Origin: Gammaproteobacteria bacterium
Lineage (GTDB): Bacteria; Pseudomonadota; Gammaproteobacteria; Pseudomonadales; Azotimanducaceae
Reading direction: 5' to 3'
Length of the DNA: 64,000 bases
Assembly: GCA_030425195.1 (NCBI GenBank)
Contig: JAUIAV010000012.1
Location: 84,343 to 148,342, forward strand
Shown here: one piece after another, positions 26,644-36,556 of the stretch
How positions within the stretch are numbered: position 1 is the stretch's first letter
Layout of the letters: each line of letters begins with the position of its first letter
Made by a program: the position numbers and the translations under genes
The notes under the pieces: model-generated
Told to the model about the DNA's origin: nothing
What the model saw: only the letters and a program-made list of their open reading frames with translations
Database searches by the model: none

Positions 26644-28983
26644 ATGAGTGACACGGGTATCGGGGCCTCCGTACGGCGCCGGGAAGACGTCCGCTTCATC
26701 ACAGGCAGCGGACGCTATACGGATGACATCAATCAGCCGGGCCAGACCTATGCGGTCTTTCTGCGCTCGCCTCATGCCAGAGCGAAGATCAGCGCTGTCG
26801 ACAGCTCGGCCGCGCTGGCTGTGAACGGCGTGCATGCTGTGCTCACGGGGCAGGACATGGCGGCAGACGGGCTGGGTGATCTACCCTGCGGCTGGCTGGT
26901 GAAGCAGAAAGACGGATCCGACATGGTATCGGCGCCTCATCCGCCGCTGGCCCATACCGTCGCCAACTACGTGGGCGAGCCTTACGGCATCGTCATCGCT
27001 GAAACCCTGGCGGCAGCCCGGGAAGCGGCCGAGCTGGTGATGACGGAGTTCGATGAGCTGGAACCGATCGTCGACCTGACCGGGGCAAGAGGTGCCGATC
27101 AGATTCATGAAGGCGTTTCCGGCAATCTCGCCTACGACTGGGAGCTGGGCGAGAAAGCGGCCACGGAAGCAGCGCTGGCTGGTGCTGCGCACGTCACCCG
27201 CATCGATCTGACCAACAACCGGCTGATCCCCAACGCCATGGAGCCGCGGGCGGCACTCGGCGTCTACGAGTCCGCCACGGGCGAGCACACGCTCTACACC
27301 ACCAGCCAGAATCCCCACCTGGAGCGGCTGATCCTGTCGGCGTTCGTGCAGGTCGCTCCGGAGCACAAGCTGAGAGTCGTCGCGCCGGATGTGGGCGGCG
27401 GTTTCGGGTCGAAGATCTTCGTCTACGCGGAAGAGACGGCAGTGATCTGGGCGGCGCGGAAGGTGGGCCGGCCGGTGAAGTGGACGGCCGATCGCAGCGA
27501 GTCTTTCCTCGCAGACGCCCATGGCCGTGATCACGTCACCCACGCGGAGCTCGGACTGGATGCGGACGGACGCTTCGTTGCGCTGAAAGTGCAGACCACG
27601 GCCAACCTCGGAGCCTATCTGTCCACCTTCGGATCATCGGTGCCGACGTATCTCTACGGGACGCTGCTCGCCGGTCAGTACGCCACGCCCAACATCTACG
27701 TGGAAGTGGCCGGTGTCTACACGAACACGGCACCGGTGGACGCCTATCGCGGCGCCGGACGGCCGGAAGCCACCTATGTGGTCGAACGGATCGTCGAGAC
27801 CGCGGCCCGGGAACTCGGCCGGGATCCGGCAGAGCTGCGGCGTCTGAACATGATCCGTCCGGACCAGTTCCCGTACGAAACACCGGTCGCCCTCGTCTAC
27901 GACACGGGTGACTACGAAGCGAGCCTGGACCGGGCACTCGAGCACGTGGACTACGCCGGGTTCCCTGCCCGGAGGGCGGCATCCGAAGCCGCAGGGAGAA
28001 AGCGCGGCATCGGTTTTGCCTGCTACATCGAAGCCTGCGGTCTGGCGCCGTCCCAGCTCGCCATCCAGCTCGGTGCCGGCGTGGGCCTGTACGAAAGCGG
28101 AGAGATCCGCGTCAACCCGACCGGAAACGTCACCGTGTTCACCGGCTCGCACAGTCACGGGCAGGGCCACGAAACCACCTTCGCGCAGGTGGTGTCGGAC
28201 AAGTTCGGCATTCCTTTCGAGGACGTGGAGATCGTGCACGGCGATACCGGCCGGGTGGAGTTCGGTCTCGGGACCTACGGTTCCCGTTCCCTGGCGGTCG
28301 GCGGCTCCGCGCTGGTGAGTGCGGCGGACAAGCTGATCGCGAAAGGTCGGAAGATCGCCGCGCACATGCTGGAGGCGGACGTGGATGCCGTGGAATTCAG
28401 CGATGGTCAGTTTCTGGTCCGGGATTCCAATCAGGCGCTGTCGTTCGGCGAGGTGGCGTTCGCCGCCTACGTGCCGACCAACTACCCCACGGATCTGGAG
28501 CCGGGTTTCAGCGAGAAGGCTTTCTACGATCCGGAGAACTTCACCTATCCCGCCGGGACCCATATCGCCGAGGTCGAAGTCGACCCGGCCACCGGTGTGG
28601 TGACCCTGGTCAACTTCGTGGCGGTGGACGACTTCGGACACGTGATCAATCCGATGATCGTGGACGGTCAGGTGCACGGGGGGGTCGCTCAGGGCGCGGG
28701 ACAGGCGCTGCTGGAGCACGGGATCTACGATGATTTCGGTCAGCTCGTCACCGGCTCCTACATGGACTACTGCATGCCGCGGGCCGACGACGTGCCCGAT
28801 TTCCTGGTCGATACCACGGTCACACCCTGCACCCACAACCCGCTGGGTGTGAAGGGGTGCGGCGAAGCAGGTGCCATCGGCTCGCCGGCGGCGATCATGA
28901 ACGCGGTGACGGACGCGGTCGGAGACAACGGCCTGTCCATGCCGGCGACGCCTGAAAAAGTCTGGCGTGCGCTGCACGGTTGA
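26644..28983 (+). CDS. coxL: Molybdenum hydroxylase large subunit (CoxL-like, form II)
   Basis: The ATG at 26644 gives 779 residues, the standard length for the molybdopterin-cytosine-dinucleotide subunit of the xanthine-oxidase family. GGGFGSKIF and the C-terminal [13 protein letters not shown] (catalytic Glu near residue 741) are intact. The active-site loop is AYRGAGR (about 367-373), which marks form II. True CO dehydrogenases (form I) have AYxCSFR there. It therefore probably oxidises an aldehyde or N-heterocycle rather than CO. No maturation genes (coxDEF type) are seen nearby. Confidence 0.93.
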   Translation: MSDTGIGASVRRREDVRFITGSGRYTDDINQPGQTYAVFLRSPHARAKISAVDSSAALAVNGVHAVLTGQDMAADGLGDLPCGWLVKQKDGSDMVSAPHPPLAHTVANYVGEPYGIVIAETLAAAREAAELVMTEFDELEPIVDLTGARGADQIHEGVSGNLAYDWELGEKAATEAALAGAAHVTRIDLTNNRLIPNAMEPRAALGVYESATGEHTLYTTSQNPHLERLILSAFVQVAPEHKLRVVAPDVGGGFGSKIFVYAEETAVIWAARKVGRPVKWTADRSESFLADAHGRDHVTHAELGLDADGRFVALKVQTTANLGAYLSTFGSSVPTYLYGTLLAGQYATPNIYVEVAGVYTNTAPVDAYRGAGRPEATYVVERIVETAARELGRDPAELRRLNMIRPDQFPYETPVALVYDTGDYEASLDRALEHVDYAGFPARRAASEAAGRKRGIGFACYIEACGLAPSQLAIQLGAGVGLYESGEIRVNPTGNVTVFTGSHSHGQGHETTFAQVVSDKFGIPFEDVEIVHGDTGRVEFGLGTYGSRSLAVGGSALVSAADKLIAKGRKIAAHMLEADVDAVEFSDGQFLVRDSNQALSFGEVAFAAYVPTNYPTDLEPGFSEKAFYDPENFTYPAGTHIAEVEVDPATGVVTLVNFVAVDDFGHVINPMIVDGQVHGGVAQGAGQALLEHGIYDDFGQLVTGSYMDYCMPRADDVPDFLVDTTVTPCTHNPLGVKGCGEAGAIGSPAAIMNAVTDAVGDNGLSMPATPEKVWRALHG

Positions 28984-28995
28984 GGGGAAGAGATC

Positions 28996-29796
28996 ATGTA
29001 TCAGTTCAACTACCACAGACCCGCAACCCTCGAGGAAGCGACGCGACTGTTCAGCGAGGCCGATGACGGTTTCTATCTGTCCGGCGGACAGACGCTGATT
29101 CCGACCCTCAAGCAGCGGCTCGCATCGCCGTCGGATCTCATCGACCTGTCCGGTATCGAAGGGATGAAAGGCATCGAAGCCGGAAACGGCGTGGTCAGTA
29201 TCGGTGCTTTCACCCGACATGCGGAAGTCGCGGCCAGCGGGGTCATACGGGAGACGCTGCCGGTGCTGTCCGCGCTGGCAGGCCTGATCGGTGACGCCCA
29301 GGTTCGGAACATGGGCACCCTGGGCGGCTCCGTCGCCAACAGCGATCCGGCTGCCGATTACCCGGCTGCGGTGATCGGGCTGGGCGCGACCGTACACACC
29401 AGCAGCCGCACCATCGCCGCAGACGACTACTTCCAGGACCTGTTCGAGACGGCACTCGAACCCGGCGAGATTCTGACCCGGATCGACTTTCCGGTGCCCG
29501 ATCGGGCCGCCTACCGTAAGTTTCCCAACCCGGCCTCCCGATATGCGGTTGCCGGCGTGCTGGTTGCGGATTTCGGCGGCAGCATCCGGGTTGGCGTCAC
29601 GGGTGCCGGACCCTGCGCCTTCCGTGCCACCGCCATGGAAGAAGCGCTGAGCGCCGATCTGACCCCGGCGGTGGCGAGGGCGGCCGAAGTGCCCGCCGGC
29701 AACTTCAATTCGGACCTCCACGCGTCGGCCGAGTATCGGGCCAATCTGGTCCGGGTCATGGCGGAGCGCGCCGTGTCGGATCTGCTTGCGGAATGA
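28996..29796 (+). CDS. coxM: Molybdenum hydroxylase FAD subunit (CoxM-like)
   Basis: A 266-residue FAD-binding protein. [20 protein letters not shown] and [20 protein letters not shown] are the two FAD-contact motifs of the CoxM/CutM family. It completes the S-L-M heterotrimer and passes electrons on to the membrane. The gene begins 12 bp after coxL. Its stop overlaps the start of the PI-PLC-like gene (ATGA at 29793), so that gene is probably translated from the same message. Confidence 0.94.
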   Translation: MYQFNYHRPATLEEATRLFSEADDGFYLSGGQTLIPTLKQRLASPSDLIDLSGIEGMKGIEAGNGVVSIGAFTRHAEVAASGVIRETLPVLSALAGLIGDAQVRNMGTLGGSVANSDPAADYPAAVIGLGATVHTSSRTIAADDYFQDLFETALEPGEILTRIDFPVPDRAAYRKFPNPASRYAVAGVLVADFGGSIRVGVTGAGPCAFRATAMEEALSADLTPAVARAAEVPAGNFNSDLHASAEYRANLVRVMAERAVSDLLAE

Positions 29797-30839
29797 CAGC
29801 CCGCCGGCATCGGGGAGCCCGATCCGCGGGTCTGTGGGCGGCCCTGCTGTTCGCGGGCTGCCTGATCACCGCACATGCCGAACAGGGCGGGCAACCGGAC
29901 GGTGGTCCGCTCAGGCTCAACGAGATTCAGGTGCTGGGCAGCCACAACAGCTACAAGCTCGCCATGTCCGCAGAGAACTTCACGGCACTTTCAGAAAGCA
30001 ATCCGGAAACTGCGGCTTCCCTCGAGTACACGCACGACACCTTGAGTGCCCAGCTCGATCTGGGCATCCGGAAGCTCGAGCTCGACGTCTTCTACGACCC
30101 GGGTGGGACTCTGTTCCCGGGCAGAGTGGCGTCCGGCAGCGCGTTCCCCGTCCTGCACGTACAGAACCTGGATGACCGGTCCAACTGCGCCGATCTCCTC
30201 ACCTGCCTGGGAGAGATCCAGCGCTGGTCCGAAGCGCATGTGCGTCACGTGCCGGTCTTCATTTCCTTCAATGCGAAGGATGCGGTCATCGACCGGCCGG
30301 GATTTCTGCGGCCGCTGCCTTTCGATGAGGACGCCTGGCTCGCCATGGACGCGGAAATCCGATCCGTGCTCGGCGAACGGCTGATCGAACCGGCGGACGT
30401 CATCGGCGAAGGCGGGATCCGGTGGCCGTTGCTTGATTCGGTACGCGGCGGCTATCTCGCGATCCTGGACGAGGGCGGGAAGAAGCTCGAGGGTTACGCC
30501 GCCCGCTGGCGGGAACGGGCGATGTTCGCCAATCTGGCGGAGACCGAGCCGGGTGCAGCCGTGCTGATCGTCAACGATCCCCTGGGCTCGTTCGAGCGGA
30601 TCCGGTCGCTCGTCCGGCAGGGGTTCATCGTCCGGACACGGGCGGATGCAGACACGAAGGAAGCGCGCGAGAACGACACCCGCCGTCGGGAAGCGGCGAT
30701 CGCAAGCGGCGCGCAGCTCATCAGCACGGACTACTACCGGCCGGCCGCACACTTCGGTACCGACTACCAGGTCATGGTCCCCGGTGGCATGCGCTGCAAT
30801 CCGCTGCTGCGGGGCGCACCCTGCACTCTCGGCGAATGA
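29793..30839 (+). CDS. Ca2+-dependent phosphatidylinositol-specific phospholipase C-like exported protein
   Basis: A 348-residue protein with a signal peptide ending TAHA (an alternative lipobox reading is LFAGC). The mature part starts LRLNEIQVLGSHNSYKLAMS, the start of the PI-PLC TIM barrel with its first catalytic His. DLGIRKLELDVFYDPGGTL and FPVLHVQNLDD carry the Ca-ligand Glu and Asp and the second His. The family cleaves glycerophospholipid headgroups or related phosphodiesters. Overlap with coxM links it to the molybdenum enzyme operon, an unusual partner. Confidence 0.85.
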   Translation: MTARRHRGARSAGLWAALLFAGCLITAHAEQGGQPDGGPLRLNEIQVLGSHNSYKLAMSAENFTALSESNPETAASLEYTHDTLSAQLDLGIRKLELDVFYDPGGTLFPGRVASGSAFPVLHVQNLDDRSNCADLLTCLGEIQRWSEAHVRHVPVFISFNAKDAVIDRPGFLRPLPFDEDAWLAMDAEIRSVLGERLIEPADVIGEGGIRWPLLDSVRGGYLAILDEGGKKLEGYAARWRERAMFANLAETEPGAAVLIVNDPLGSFERIRSLVRQGFIVRTRADADTKEARENDTRRREAAIASGAQLISTDYYRPAAHFGTDYQVMVPGGMRCNPLLRGAPCTLGE

Positions 30840-30854
30840 AATCGGCAGGCAACG

Positions 30855-32324
30855 ATGACAACGAAAACAACGACAACAGCGACAAGGAACCGACTCATGA
30901 CCATCGATGGCTTTCTGCGGACACCCGGCCCATTTCGATGGTCCCGACGTCTGTCTGTGGCGCTCTTCCTGCTGATCGTCCAGCCTCTGGCTGCCGCCGA
31001 GCTCACAGAGCACGAGCAGCTTGCCCGGGACATCTTCGAAGAGCTCATCGAGATCAACACGACCCATTCACAGGGTGACAACACGCAGGCGGCCCGGGCC
31101 GTGGAAGCCCGGCTTCTGGCTGCGGGATTTCCGCCGGAAGACGTGCACGTCATCGTGCCGGCGGAGCGCAAAGGCAACATCGTCGCCCGTCTGCGCTCAC
31201 CCGCGCCGACGCAGAAGCCCATTCTGGTGCTCGCTCACCTCGACGTGGTGGAAGCGAGTCCCTGGGACTGGTCCGTGCACCCATTCAAGTTTCTGGAGCG
31301 GGACGGCTATTTCTACGGACGCGGCACCACGGACGACAAAGACGAGGTTGCCATCTACACGGCGAACATGATCCGGATGAAGCAGGAAGGCTACCGGCCG
31401 AACCGGGACATCATCATGGCGCTGACCGCGGATGAGGAGGGCGGTACGCACAACGGTGTGCAGTACCTGCTCGAGAACCACCGGGAACTGGTGGACGCGG
31501 CTTTCGTTCTGAACGAGGGCGGCGGCGGCGCGATCCAGGACGGGAAACGCATCGCCAACTCGGTGCAGGCGGCGGAGAAGGTCTACCAGACCTATCAGCT
31601 CGAGGTGGTGAACCCCGGCGGTCACAGCTCGGTGCCGAGAAAGGACAACGCCATCAACGAGCTGGCAGCGGCGCTCACCAGAATCGCAGGCTACAACTTC
31701 CCGCTGGGTCTGAACGAAGTCACCCGGGCTTACTTCGGTCAGAGTGCCTCATCCATGTCCCCGGAGCAGGAGGCGCTCGTCGAGGGACTGCTGCGGCAAC
31801 CGCCGGACAAGAAAGCGGTGGCGTATTTCTCCGGCATTCCGGCGTTCAATGCCCGACTGCGCACCACCTGTGTGGCCACCCGGCTGGAAGCCGGACATGC
31901 TGACAATGCGCTCCCGCAGCGGGCAACGGCTACGGTCAACTGCAGGATTCTGCCCGGCGTTGATCCGGCGTCTGTGCTGGCCAAGCTCCATGAAGTCGTG
32001 TCGGACGAGCGGGTGAAGATCACGCCGGTCGCGGAGCCGACCCCGAGCCCGCCTTCGCCACTCACCGAAGAAGTCATGGCACCGATCCAGGAGATCACGG
32101 AGGCCATGTGGCCCGGTGTGAAAGTGGTGCCGAATATGAGCACGGGCGCCACCGACGGGCTGTATTTCCGCAATGCCGGTATTCCCGTATATGGCGTGTC
32201 GGGTCTGTTCGGTGATATTGACGACGTGCGCGCTCACGGCCGGGACGAACGGATCATGGTGGAATCGTTCTACGACGGGCTCGAGTTCCTGGACAGGCTG
32301 GTTCGGGCTTACACGTCAGACTGA
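30855..32324 (+). CDS. M20 family metallopeptidase, exported
   Basis: A 489-residue zinc hydrolase. The N-terminus has a long polar leader, then a signal segment (RLSVALFLLIVQPLAAAE). An ATG at 30897 would give a more normal signal peptide than the first ATG. Zinc ligands are visible in LVLAHLDVV (His), GRGTTDDKDEVA (bridging Asp), ADEEGG (catalytic Glu and Glu) and, at the C-terminus, DVRAHGRDER (His). A dimerisation domain occupies the middle third. It probably acts on dipeptides or amino-acid amides in the periplasm. Confidence 0.9.
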   Translation: MTTKTTTTATRNRLMTIDGFLRTPGPFRWSRRLSVALFLLIVQPLAAAELTEHEQLARDIFEELIEINTTHSQGDNTQAARAVEARLLAAGFPPEDVHVIVPAERKGNIVARLRSPAPTQKPILVLAHLDVVEASPWDWSVHPFKFLERDGYFYGRGTTDDKDEVAIYTANMIRMKQEGYRPNRDIIMALTADEEGGTHNGVQYLLENHRELVDAAFVLNEGGGGAIQDGKRIANSVQAAEKVYQTYQLEVVNPGGHSSVPRKDNAINELAAALTRIAGYNFPLGLNEVTRAYFGQSASSMSPEQEALVEGLLRQPPDKKAVAYFSGIPAFNARLRTTCVATRLEAGHADNALPQRATATVNCRILPGVDPASVLAKLHEVVSDERVKITPVAEPTPSPPSPLTEEVMAPIQEITEAMWPGVKVVPNMSTGATDGLYFRNAGIPVYGVSGLFGDIDDVRAHGRDERIMVESFYDGLEFLDRLVRAYTSD

Positions 32325-32388
32325 CGATGGGACGCTCAGCGAGTTCTTCCCGGCCCTGGAAGTAGCTCAACAACCGGGGGATGCCGAC

Positions 32389-32901
32389 ATGGCTGACGGA
32401 ACTGACAGACAGAACGAATCACTGGGACGTATAGAGCATCAGGGCAGCAACTACGTTGCCCGTCTCGAGCGGAACATTCCCCATGCACCGGGTACCGTCT
32501 GGGCCATGCTCACCGATCCGGCACGGTTCGTGGACTGGTTGGCGCCGGGCGAGATCGAACTCGTCGAGGGTGGAGCTGCGAAGCTCAATTTCGTGGACAG
32601 CGGCATCGTCATAGACAGCCGGGTGACGGCCTGTGAGCCGGAGCGCGTGCTCGAGTATTCCTGGTCATCGCCGGGCGAGCCGGAGCGTCCCGTCCGTTAT
32701 GAACTCACTCCGGCGGGAGAGGGCACCCGGCTCGTGCTCAAGCTGACGGCGCCGGACGATGAGGACATGGCGCGCTCGGCGGCCGGCTGGGAGGCGCATC
32801 TGATGATGCTGCTGGCGGCCATCGAAGGCGTGCCCATCAAGTTTCCGTTCGAGCGCTTTCAGAGTACGCGGGAAGCCTACAACCGGCAGCTGGCGGACTG
32901 A
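32389..32901 (+). CDS. SRPBCC domain protein (AHSA1/START-like)
   Basis: I use the ATG at 32389, which has GGGGG eight bases upstream, giving 170 residues. The open frame extends far upstream into the peptidase gene but is not plausible there. The domain signature is NIPHAPGTVWAMLTDPARFV followed by DWLAPGEIELV, and near the C-terminus GWEAHLMMLLAAIEG. These proteins bind hydrophobic ligands or act as co-chaperone-like modules. The function here is unknown. Confidence 0.85.
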   Translation: MADGTDRQNESLGRIEHQGSNYVARLERNIPHAPGTVWAMLTDPARFVDWLAPGEIELVEGGAAKLNFVDSGIVIDSRVTACEPERVLEYSWSSPGEPERPVRYELTPAGEGTRLVLKLTAPDDEDMARSAAGWEAHLMMLLAAIEGVPIKFPFERFQSTREAYNRQLAD

Positions 32902-32975
32902 TCGCGCTTACGGGTTAGAACTTCTGCCCGCATGATTCTATAGTGCTCGCCCCCTCAACGGATTGAATCGGGCGC

Positions 32976-33968
32976 ATGTCCACATTGTTTTCCCTGGAGG
33001 CGCTGGACCAGGCGCGGGAGGTCGTCGGCCGGGTGATGGCGCCGACACCGCAGTACTGCTGGCCCCTGCTCCGGGAGCGGTGCGGCCTGAATGTCTGGGT
33101 CAAGCACGAGAATCACACGCCGACCGGGGCATTCAAAGTGCGGGGCGGTCTCGTTTTCATGGACAGCCTCCATCGGCAGAACGCGCTGCCGGACGGATTC
33201 ATCACCGCCACGCGGGGTAATCATGGCCAGAGCATCCCGTTCGCGGCGAGTCGATACGGCGTGCCGGTGACCGTCTACGTACCGGAAGGCAACAGCGCCG
33301 AAAAGAACCGGGCCATGAGGGCCTGGGGCGCCGAGCTGGTGGTGTACGGCAGCGATTTCGACGAGGCGAGAATGGAATGTGCGCGCGTGGCGGAAGCGCG
33401 GGGACTCTCATTCACGCCGTCCTTTCATCCGGACCTGGTCCGCGGTGTGGGCACCTACGCCCATGAGCTGCTCACCGGCGTGGCGGACCTGCACACGGTC
33501 TATGTGCCGGTCGGAATGGGCTCGGGCATCTGCGGCCTGGTCACGGTGAGAGACCTGCTCGGGCTCGACACCCGCATCGTCGGCGTGGTCTCCACCGGCG
33601 CGCCAGCCTACGCACGCACTTTCGAAGCCGGCAGCATCGTGGAAACCAACGAAGCCCGGACCTTCGCCGACGGCGTGGCCTGCCGGGTGCCGGATCCCCA
33701 GGCCGCTGAGCTCATCCGCGGTGGTGTGGAGCGGTTCGTGGAGGTGCCGGACGAACAGGTGGCCGAGGCCATCCGCATCCTGTACACCGACACCCACAAC
33801 GTGGCGGAAGGGGCAGGCGCCATAGCGCTGGCAGCGCTGATGGCAGATATCGAACGTGCAGGTGTTACCCGGTTCGACGGCCGGCCGGTTGCCGTGATCC
33901 AGACTGGCGGGAACATCGATGCGCCGGTGCTGGCCGAGGTGCTGACGGGAAAGACGCCTCGTGCTTAG
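32976..33968 (+). CDS. PLP-dependent lyase of the threonine/serine dehydratase family
   Basis: A 330-residue fold-type II PLP enzyme. The Schiff-base Lys is in PTGAFKVRGG, the substrate loop is ATRGNHGQS, and the phosphate-binding loop is GMGSGICG, where most threonine dehydratases have a GGGGL-type loop. It lacks the C-terminal ACT regulatory domain of biosynthetic IlvA. It likely deaminates a hydroxyamino acid (threonine, serine or 3-hydroxyaspartate). The start of the next gene overlaps its last eight bases. Confidence 0.87.
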   Translation: MSTLFSLEALDQAREVVGRVMAPTPQYCWPLLRERCGLNVWVKHENHTPTGAFKVRGGLVFMDSLHRQNALPDGFITATRGNHGQSIPFAASRYGVPVTVYVPEGNSAEKNRAMRAWGAELVVYGSDFDEARMECARVAEARGLSFTPSFHPDLVRGVGTYAHELLTGVADLHTVYVPVGMGSGICGLVTVRDLLGLDTRIVGVVSTGAPAYARTFEAGSIVETNEARTFADGVACRVPDPQAAELIRGGVERFVEVPDEQVAEAIRILYTDTHNVAEGAGAIALAALMADIERAGVTRFDGRPVAVIQTGGNIDAPVLAEVLTGKTPRA

Positions 33969-34884
33969 CCTGTCCATGATGCGTCCATGGCTGGCCGCGC
34001 TCCTGATTCTGCTCTGGAGCGGTCCGCTTCAGGCCGCATCCCTGCAGCGCCATGCGGTGGTCGTCGAAGGCCATCCGTTTGCCGTCTGGTCCAAGGCGCC
34101 TGAGAACCCGGAGGCCGTGATGCTGCTGATCCATGGCCGCACCTGGAGCACGCGCCCCGATTTCGATCTGCAGGTGCCGGGTGAGGATCTCTCTCTGATG
34201 GACGGCCTGGTGCACCTCGGCATCGCCGCCTACGGCCTCGATCTCCGGGGTTACGGCGAGACGGCCCGGGATGCCACCGGCTGGCTCACCCCCGACCGGG
34301 CGGCGCTGGACGTGACGGCGGTGCTGGAGTGGATTCATCGGCGTCACCCGGAGCTGGCCCGTCCCGTCCTCTTCGGCTGGTCCTATGGCGCCATGGTTTC
34401 CCAGCTTGCCGTACAGCGTTCGCCGGAGTCCGCCTCCGGTCTGATCCTGTTCGGCTATCCCCTGCGTCCCGGTTTCGATCGCAGTCCGGAAAACGCGGAA
34501 CCGCTCCGGGCGCCGACCACGGCGGAAGCCGCGGCCAGTGATTTCATTCTGCCCGGCACCATCAGCGACGCGGCGGTGGAAGCGTTCGTCGCCAGCGCGC
34601 TGACTCACGATCCGGTGCGTATGGACTGGCGGGCGCTAGAGCAGTGGCGGGCCCTCGACGGCACGGATGTTCGGATCCCCGTGCTGCTCCTGCAGGCAGC
34701 AGAAGATCCGCTGGCGCTGACGGACGTCCATGGCCTGCTGTTTCAGACGCTGGAAACGAAGGACAAGGTCTGGGCGGTCATTCCCGGCGGCGATCACGCC
34801 GCTTTCATGGAAACGCCCCGGCCCTATTTCCTGGGGCTGATCGACGGCTTCGTATTCAGGCATCCGGGTCCGAACGGAAGATGA
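33961..34884 (+). CDS. Exported alpha/beta hydrolase
   Basis: A 307-residue (from GTG 33961) or 302-residue (from ATG 33976) protein with signal peptide MMRPWLAALLILLWSGPLQA. The nucleophile elbow is FGWSYGAMVS, the acid is probably the Asp in AAEDPLAL, and the catalytic His is in GGDHAAFME. The oxyanion strand is LLIHGRTW. This is an esterase or lipase-type serine hydrolase acting outside the cytoplasm. The substrate is unknown. It overlaps the PLP enzyme gene and converges on the rhodanese gene. Confidence 0.87.
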   Translation: MLSLSMMRPWLAALLILLWSGPLQAASLQRHAVVVEGHPFAVWSKAPENPEAVMLLIHGRTWSTRPDFDLQVPGEDLSLMDGLVHLGIAAYGLDLRGYGETARDATGWLTPDRAALDVTAVLEWIHRRHPELARPVLFGWSYGAMVSQLAVQRSPESASGLILFGYPLRPGFDRSPENAEPLRAPTTAEAAASDFILPGTISDAAVEAFVASALTHDPVRMDWRALEQWRALDGTDVRIPVLLLQAAEDPLALTDVHGLLFQTLETKDKVWAVIPGGDHAAFMETPRPYFLGLIDGFVFRHPGPNGR

Positions 34885-34891
34885 CGGTGCT

Positions 34892-35314
34892 TCAGCTCTC
34901 CCGTCGCACCCAGCGGCTGGTGGCGGCCGCATCTTCGATCGGGTGGCCGGCTTCCTTCCAGCCCCTGAATCCCGCTTCCACGTGAGCCACGTCTTTGAAA
35001 CCCATGTCCCTGAGGGCGAGCACGGCGAGCACGGAACGGCCGCCGCCGGCACAGAAGACGATCGTCCGCCGCTCCTCCTGGAAGTAGTCCCGATAGTAGG
35101 GGCTTGCCGGAGAAGCCCAGAATTCCAGCATGCCGCGCGGCACATGCGTGGAGCCCGGAATGGTCCCCAGATCCACCCGCTCCTGGATCTCCCGGAGGTC
35201 CACCAGCAGGAGGTCGTCGTTGGCAGCCATTTCGTCGAGCAGCGCGTCGATGCTCAGATTTTCGATGTCGGCCTTTCTCGCCTCGAGCTCCGCGAAGATA
35301 TTCTTGATCGCCAT
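34892..35314 (-). CDS. Rhodanese-like domain protein
   Basis: A 140-residue single rhodanese domain. The catalytic Cys88 sits in the loop CAGGGRS, which has the expected six-residue form of sulfurtransferases, and DLREIQERVDLGTIPGSTHV is the family's central motif. It has no signal peptide. It probably carries a persulfide for a cytosolic sulfur-transfer step. It is monocistronic, convergent with the alpha/beta hydrolase and divergent from the MFS gene. Confidence 0.92.
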   Translation of the reverse strand: MAIKNIFAELEARKADIENLSIDALLDEMAANDDLLLVDLREIQERVDLGTIPGSTHVPRGMLEFWASPASPYYRDYFQEERRTIVFCAGGGRSVLAVLALRDMGFKDVAHVEAGFRGWKEAGHPIEDAAATSRWVRRES

Positions 35315-35355
35315 ATCATCCTCCCCCGGTCATCTGAATCCCCGGAGGTATATCG

Positions 35356-36552
35356 GTGAGCGGACGGATTTATTACGGCTGGTTCATCGTCGCCGGGCTC
35401 TTCCTGGTGCTCACGGTCTCCTCCGGCCTCGGTTTCTACAACCTGTCCGTCTACATGAACGTGCTGGCCGCAGAGACCGGATTCAGTGTTTCTTCCCTGT
35501 CCGTGGCGGTGAGTCTGTTCTTCATCGTCGGCGGCGTGTCGGGCATGTGGGTGGCCGCACTGCTGGACCGGTTCGATGTCCGGCTGGTGATGATCGGCGG
35601 AGCGCTGCTCGCCGCTCTGGCCCTCGGCAGCACCGGTTTCGTCACCCGGCTCTGGCAGCTGTACGGGCTCTACGTGCTGTTCGGCATCGGCAACAGTGCG
35701 GTATCGATCGTCACCAGCACCACGCTGGTGACCCGCTGGTTCCCGGGTCGGAACCGGGGCGTGGCGCTGTCGGTGGCTTCCACGGGCCTTTCCATGGGCG
35801 GTGTGGTGCTCACACCGCTGTCGGCCCGGCTCTTCAACGATCTCGGCGTCGACGCAGTCATGCCCTGGCTCGGATTCACCTTCTTCGCCGTCATCGTCCC
35901 GGTGGTCGTCCTGGTGCTCCGCCCGCGTCCGGAAGCGGATGCCGCTAACGGTTCCATGCCGCTGGATCAGGGCTGGTCCTTCGGTCATGCCGTCCGCTCC
36001 CGGTTCTTCGTTCTGATCACGCTCGGCTACGTGCTGTGCATGGGCGCCCAGGTGGGCGGCATTTCACATCTGTACAACCGCGCCGAAGGGGAGGTGGGAT
36101 ATGCCGTGGCGGCTGCCGCGGTGCAGGCGCTGACGGTGATGAGCATTCTGTGCCGCCTGCTCGGCGGGCTCCTGGTGAACCGGGTGTCGCTGCGGGCGTT
36201 CACGCTGGCCAACCTCATCGGGCAGGGTACCGGGCTGGCGCTGGTTTCCACCGCGGACAGTGCCCCCGGTATCCTGATCGGCGCGGGGATGTTCGGTGCC
36301 ACGGTCGGCAACCTGCTCATGCTGCATCCGCTCTGGCTGGCGGAGGCGTTCGGAGTGCGGGACTACCCGAAAATCTTCTCGCTGTCGAACGCCCTGACTA
36401 CGATCGGTGTGGCCGGCGGCCCATCGCTGCTCGGATTTCTCTATGATTTCCGGGATTATGAGTTCGCGTATCTCTGCGCAGCGGGTATGTCGCTGGCAGC
36501 CTGTGCTGTGATGTACGGCGCCGGAGCGGGGCCGGGCAGGGAACACGGCTGA
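35356..36552 (+). CDS. MFS transporter (monocarboxylate/OFA-like branch)
   Basis: A 398-residue 12-helix transporter starting at GTG (MSGRIYYGWFIVAGLF). The N-terminal YYGWFIV and the loop RWFPGRNRGVALSVASTG (after helix 4) are typical of the bacterial branch related to monocarboxylate and oxalate:formate carriers. The substrate is probably an organic anion. The downstream Deg protease follows after 4 bp, so the two genes are likely co-transcribed. Confidence 0.86.
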   Translation: MSGRIYYGWFIVAGLFLVLTVSSGLGFYNLSVYMNVLAAETGFSVSSLSVAVSLFFIVGGVSGMWVAALLDRFDVRLVMIGGALLAALALGSTGFVTRLWQLYGLYVLFGIGNSAVSIVTSTTLVTRWFPGRNRGVALSVASTGLSMGGVVLTPLSARLFNDLGVDAVMPWLGFTFFAVIVPVVVLVLRPRPEADAANGSMPLDQGWSFGHAVRSRFFVLITLGYVLCMGAQVGGISHLYNRAEGEVGYAVAAAAVQALTVMSILCRLLGGLLVNRVSLRAFTLANLIGQGTGLALVSTADSAPGILIGAGMFGATVGNLLMLHPLWLAEAFGVRDYPKIFSLSNALTTIGVAGGPSLLGFLYDFRDYEFAYLCAAGMSLAACAVMYGAGAGPGREHG

Positions 36553-36556
36553 ACGG

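Noticed and set aside
26644..28983. CoxL as an aerobic CO dehydrogenase
   Set aside because: The active-site loop is AYRGAGR, not AYxCSFR, so form I activity is not supported.
30851..30890. ACA/AAC-rich low-complexity stretch at the start of the M20 gene as a repeat element
   Set aside because: It only encodes a Thr-rich leader between the first ATG and the more likely ATG at 30897, and no unit repeats exactly.
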